A stretch of DNA of 64,000 bases from the NCBI GenBank assembly GCA_965204525.1, contig OZ241994.1:3286001-3350000 (forward strand), given 5' to 3'. Positions 60,980 through 64,000 of this stretch are shown piece by piece. The notes under the pieces are model-generated. The model did not search any database and was not told the DNA's origin. It saw only the letters and a list, made by a program, of their open reading frames with translations. The number at the start of each line of letters is the position of its first letter. Positions within the stretch are counted from its first letter, which is position 1. This DNA comes from Bin5 sp965204525 (GTDB lineage Bacteria; Chloroflexota; Anaerolineae; Caldilineales; Caldilineaceae). Made by a program: the position numbers and the translations under genes.

Positions 60980-62718
60980 ATGACGGCACAAATCAAAACG
61001 AACGAGTTCAGGCCAACCCCCCCGTTGGCAATCGACCCGGAGTGACGCCTATCGCTCACCTGGGTTATTGCCGCGCTGGTCTGCCTGGGGTTAGCCGTGA
61101 CGTTCACGGGCGAATTGCTGGTTGAGCCGGCACAACGGTTGCCCTTCATCCAAATACCCTGGGTATGTTTTGGCCTGGCTGCGCTCATCTGGTTGCTGGA
61201 TCGGTTGGGTGGGACTAGGCTCGGCCGCTGGTTTACGGTCCTTGCGCTGGTCGTCTGTACCAGTGTGGCTTTCGTCTGGTATGGTGCGCCCATCCTGCTA
61301 CTCTTGATGGTTCTGCCGCCCATAGTGGCCTCGGCCCTCCTCACCTGGCCTGTAGCCGTCCTAACCGGATTATTGGAAACCCTGTGGGTTCTGTTTCTCT
61401 CACCGGAACAGCGGTAGATCCTATGGCGATGACCGTGACGGTTGGCACGATCTGGACGGTAATCGGCCTGTTGTTGGTCATCACGCGCCCCCAGAATCAA
61501 CGCAGCCAATGGTTATACGATCAATTTCAACGAGCGCAGCAGCTATTGGATGAAACTCGGGATCAAAAAGTCGAGTTAGTCCAGATGCAGGAGGACCTGA
61601 AGACCGCCTACCAGACCCAGGAACTGCTCAATCAGCGGTTGGTGGCCCTACGCCAGATTGCCGAGGAAGCCCATCAGGCCAAAGCAGCCTTTGTGGCCAA
61701 AATCAGCCATGAATTTCGCACGCCCCTGAATATGATCCTGGGGCTGATCGATACGTTAGTCGAGGCCCCTGAGGTGTATGGCGAACCGATACCGCCCCGG
61801 CTCTACCAGATCCTGGAAATCGTACAGCGAAACAGCGATCACCTGGCCGGTTTGATCGACGATGTTCTGGATTTGAGCCAGGCTGAAGTGGGCCGCCTGG
61901 CTCTGCATCGGGAATGGGTAAATTTGGCCGATGAACTTGAAAAATCGCTGATGATGGTGGTGCGTCCGCTGCTCGAACAGAAAGAGCTCAATCTTCAGAT
62001 CAATATTGCCGACGACTTTCCGCTAGTTTACTGCGACAGAACCCGTATCCGTCAGGTCGTGCTCAATCTAGTCAGCAATGCGGCCAAGTATACCGAGCAT
62101 GGCGGCATTACAGTCGACGCCAGGCGACTGGGTAATGTAGTCCAGATCAGCGTGACCGATACGGGCCCCAGTATCGCCGCTCACGAATTGGAGAGGATTT
62201 TTGAACTCTTTGCCCAAGCAAGACAATCACAACCCAGCCATGGCGCCAGCGGCTTGGGACTGAGCATCAGCCGGCAGTTCATCGAACGCCATCATGGCCG
62301 GATTTGGGCGGAAAGCGAACTGGGAAGAGGCAGTACCTTCGCGTTTCGGCTTCCGATCCAGCCAGTTGACCTGGTGTTGGGCGAAGGTGACCAACCACCT
62401 GTTGAGCGGCGTGTCGCCGAAGATTGGATGTGGCACGAGCGGGCCACCTGGCCCCAATTGCCCGAGATGCCCCGCAAACAGCGTATCTTGATCTGCGATG
62501 AAAACGGCGAGTTGACCAACCTCTTCACCCGCTATGTCGATGACATGGAATTGGCCGGTGCGCGCAATCTTTCCCAGGCAATCGATCAGCTACAAAGCCA
62601 TCCGGCCCATACACTGATCCTCAATTCGTCCTCGCCCCAAGAGCTGGTCACACACGTTGAAGAGGCCCGTCAGGCCCTGCCCGATATGCCTATTGTTGGC
62701 TGCGCCTTCCCATTATAA
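60980..62718 (+). pseudogene. Decayed membrane histidine kinase gene (first of a tandem pair)
   Basis: Aligned with the next gene, this copy has a stop (TGA at 61043-61045, where the other has TTA) after 21 codons, and a one-base shift near 61411-61416 between the membrane part and the kinase. AKISHEFRTPLNMILG (phospho-His) and NLVSNAAKYT remain, but the G1 box reads DTGPSIA, where the intact copy has DTGPGIT. The C-terminus is a receiver-like segment that ends at a double stop (VGCAFPL). A 444-codon frame (61384-62718) could still make a soluble piece. Confidence 0.75.
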
Positions 62719-62760
62719 TAGCCGGGTAAATTGAGCCAGCATTTCAGCAGGAGAACAGGT

Positions 62761-64000
62761 ATGATGACAAAAGACGGAATAACAACCTTCGCCACAAGAC
62801 CCGGCCTGGAGATCGACCCGGAGTTACGCTTATCGCTCACCTGGGTTATTGCCGTGCTGGTCTGCGTGGGGTCAGCTGTGACGTTCATGGGTGAACTGCT
62901 GGTTGAGCCGGTACAACGATTGTCCCAAATACCCTTGGTATGTTTTGGCCTGGCTATGCTTATCTGGTGGCTGGATCGGTTGGGTGGGACTAGGCTCAGC
63001 CGCTGGTTTACCCTCATCGGTCTGAGCATCCTCATCAACCTGGCATTCATCCGATTTGGGATATCCGACCTCTACCTATTGATGATCTTGTTGCCCCTTT
63101 TGGCGCTGGCGCTCATGACCTGGACTGCGGCGCTGCTCACGGCTTTACTGGAAACTATAGGGCTGCTATTCCTGTGGCCAACCATTGGGATGGACCCCAT
63201 CTCCCTTGTTCTGACAATCGGGCTGATCTGGACGGTACTCGGCCTGCTGTTGGTCATCATCGGCCCCCAGGTTCGGCGCAGCCAATGGTTATACGATCAG
63301 TTTCACCGAGCGCAGCAGCGATTAGATGAAACGCGGGATCAAAAAGTCCAGTTGGCCCAAATGCAGGAGGATTTGAAATCGGCCTACCAGACCCAGGAAC
63401 TGCTCAATCAGCGGTTGGTCGTCCTACGTCAGATTGCTGAGGAAGCTCATCAAGCCAAGGCCGCCTTTGTGGCCAAGATCAGCCACGAATTTCGGACGCC
63501 GTTGAACATAATTCTGGGTCTGATTGACACGATGCTGGAGGTACCTGAAGCCTATGGGAAATCGCTGCCACCCTTGCTCATGCAAGTTCTGGAGATCATA
63601 CAGCGCAACAGCAATCATTTGGCCAGCATGATCAGCGATGTCCTGGATCTCAGCCAGGCCGATGCAGGCCGGCTGAGCCTGCATCGGGAATGGGCCGATT
63701 TGGCTGACGATATAAAAAATGCGGTGGTGATGGTGGTGCGTCCGCTGATTGAAAGGAAAGCACTCACTTTGCAGGTCAGCATTGATGACGATTTCCCCCA
63801 AGTTTACTGCGACAGAACCCGTATCCGCCAGGTGGTTCTCAACCTGGTGAGCAATGCGGCCCGCTATACGGAGACTGGCGGCATTATCGTCAAGGCAACG
63901 CGCCAGGGCAGTGACATTCTTATCAGCGTAACGGATACGGGTCCCGGTATCACCCCGCAAGATCTGGACAGAATCTTTGAACCGTTTGCGCAGGCGGACC
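62761..64000 (+). CDS. Membrane histidine kinase (partial, runs off the window)
   Basis: At least 413 codons. About five hydrophobic segments (residues 25-155) form a membrane sensor region with no large outside loop, then a coiled-coil-like linker (RAQQRLDETRDQKVQLAQMQ), the HisKA site AKISHEFRTPLNIILG, the N box NLVSNAARYT and the G1 box DTGPGITPQDL. The sequence ends inside the ATPase domain, just after the F box (IFEPFAQAD). AGGAG lies seven bases before the ATG. A receiver-like tail, as in the first copy, probably follows beyond the window. Confidence 0.9.
   Translation, partial: MMTKDGITTFATRPGLEIDPELRLSLTWVIAVLVCVGSAVTFMGELLVEPVQRLSQIPLVCFGLAMLIWWLDRLGGTRLSRWFTLIGLSILINLAFIRFGISDLYLLMILLPLLALALMTWTAALLTALLETIGLLFLWPTIGMDPISLVLTIGLIWTVLGLLLVIIGPQVRRSQWLYDQFHRAQQRLDETRDQKVQLAQMQEDLKSAYQTQELLNQRLVVLRQIAEEAHQAKAAFVAKISHEFRTPLNIILGLIDTMLEVPEAYGKSLPPLLMQVLEIIQRNSNHLASMISDVLDLSQADAGRLSLHREWADLADDIKNAVVMVVRPLIERKALTLQVSIDDDFPQVYCDRTRIRQVVLNLVSNAARYTETGGIIVKATRQGSDILISVTDTGPGITPQDLDRIFEPFAQAD

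Overview
The window looks like part of a GC-rich, carbohydrate-scavenging bacterial genome. I suggest Chloroflexota, perhaps the Caldilinea/Anaerolineae side, from the mix of Tat-exported lipoprotein sugar-binding proteins, phytanoyl-CoA dioxygenase-like (PhyH) proteins, Gfo/Idh/MocA oxidoreductases, TIM-barrel sugar isomerases and short intergenic repeats. This is inference; there is no rRNA or marker gene here to prove it. I saw no tRNA, rRNA or CRISPR array.

Region 1 (1-17.7 kb): a Gfo/Idh/MocA oxidoreductase and an orphan HicB-like antitoxin, then two diverged copies of one sugar-uptake cluster. Each copy runs, on the minus strand, solute-binding lipoprotein, two permeases, a beta-propeller glycoside-hydrolase-like protein and a short-chain dehydrogenase, and ends against a convergent plus-strand PhyH gene. 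Copy A (2.3-8.6 kb) keeps an intact PhyH gene but has a shattered hydrolase gene. Copy B (9.8-17.7 kb) keeps the hydrolase, has an extra paralogous hydrolase, and has a PhyH gene with a large in-frame internal deletion. A gene-poor stretch with remnants lies between them.

Region 2 (17.9-27.6 kb): a plus-strand catabolic run with five TIM-barrel sugar isomerase/epimerase paralogues, a second Gfo/Idh/MocA protein, a GH88 unsaturated-uronyl hydrolase, an SDR, a D-2-hydroxyacid dehydrogenase and a two-part methyltransferase. A dyad-rich control region separates it from copy B.

Region 3 (27.7-35.3 kb): an IS5-type element with a -1 frameshift signal, a zinc-type alcohol dehydrogenase, a YbaK-like deacylase, a HisC/CobD-like aminotransferase, a HAD hydrolase, a GCS2-type glutamate-cysteine ligase invaded in frame by a dispersed repeat, a HigBA toxin-antitoxin pair and an AIM24-family protein.

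Region 4 (35.4-44.2 kb, minus strand): PhyH, GH4 and GH36 glycosidases, an SDR, and a third ABC importer (two permeases, then the binding protein).

Region 5 (44.4-47.5 kb): an unstable patch with a degenerate nuclease-like gene, a FitAB/VapBC-type toxin-antitoxin pair, a truncated copy of the nuclease-like gene, another fragment and a 3'-truncated PhyH gene.

Region 6 (47.6-60.9 kb): importers four and five, separated by a second copy of the IS5-type element, followed by a sulfatase, a GH2 glycosidase and a beta-propeller hydrolase. This suggests use of sulfated or uronic-acid-containing glycans.

Region 7 (61-64 kb): a tandem pair of membrane histidine kinases. The first is a decayed copy and the second runs off the end of the window.

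Overall logic: binding proteins capture oligosaccharides outside the cell and permease pairs bring them in. No ATPase gene is present for any of the five importers, so a shared ATPase elsewhere is likely. Sulfatase and glycosidases release sugars, and oxidoreductases, isomerases and dehydrogenases feed them to central metabolism.
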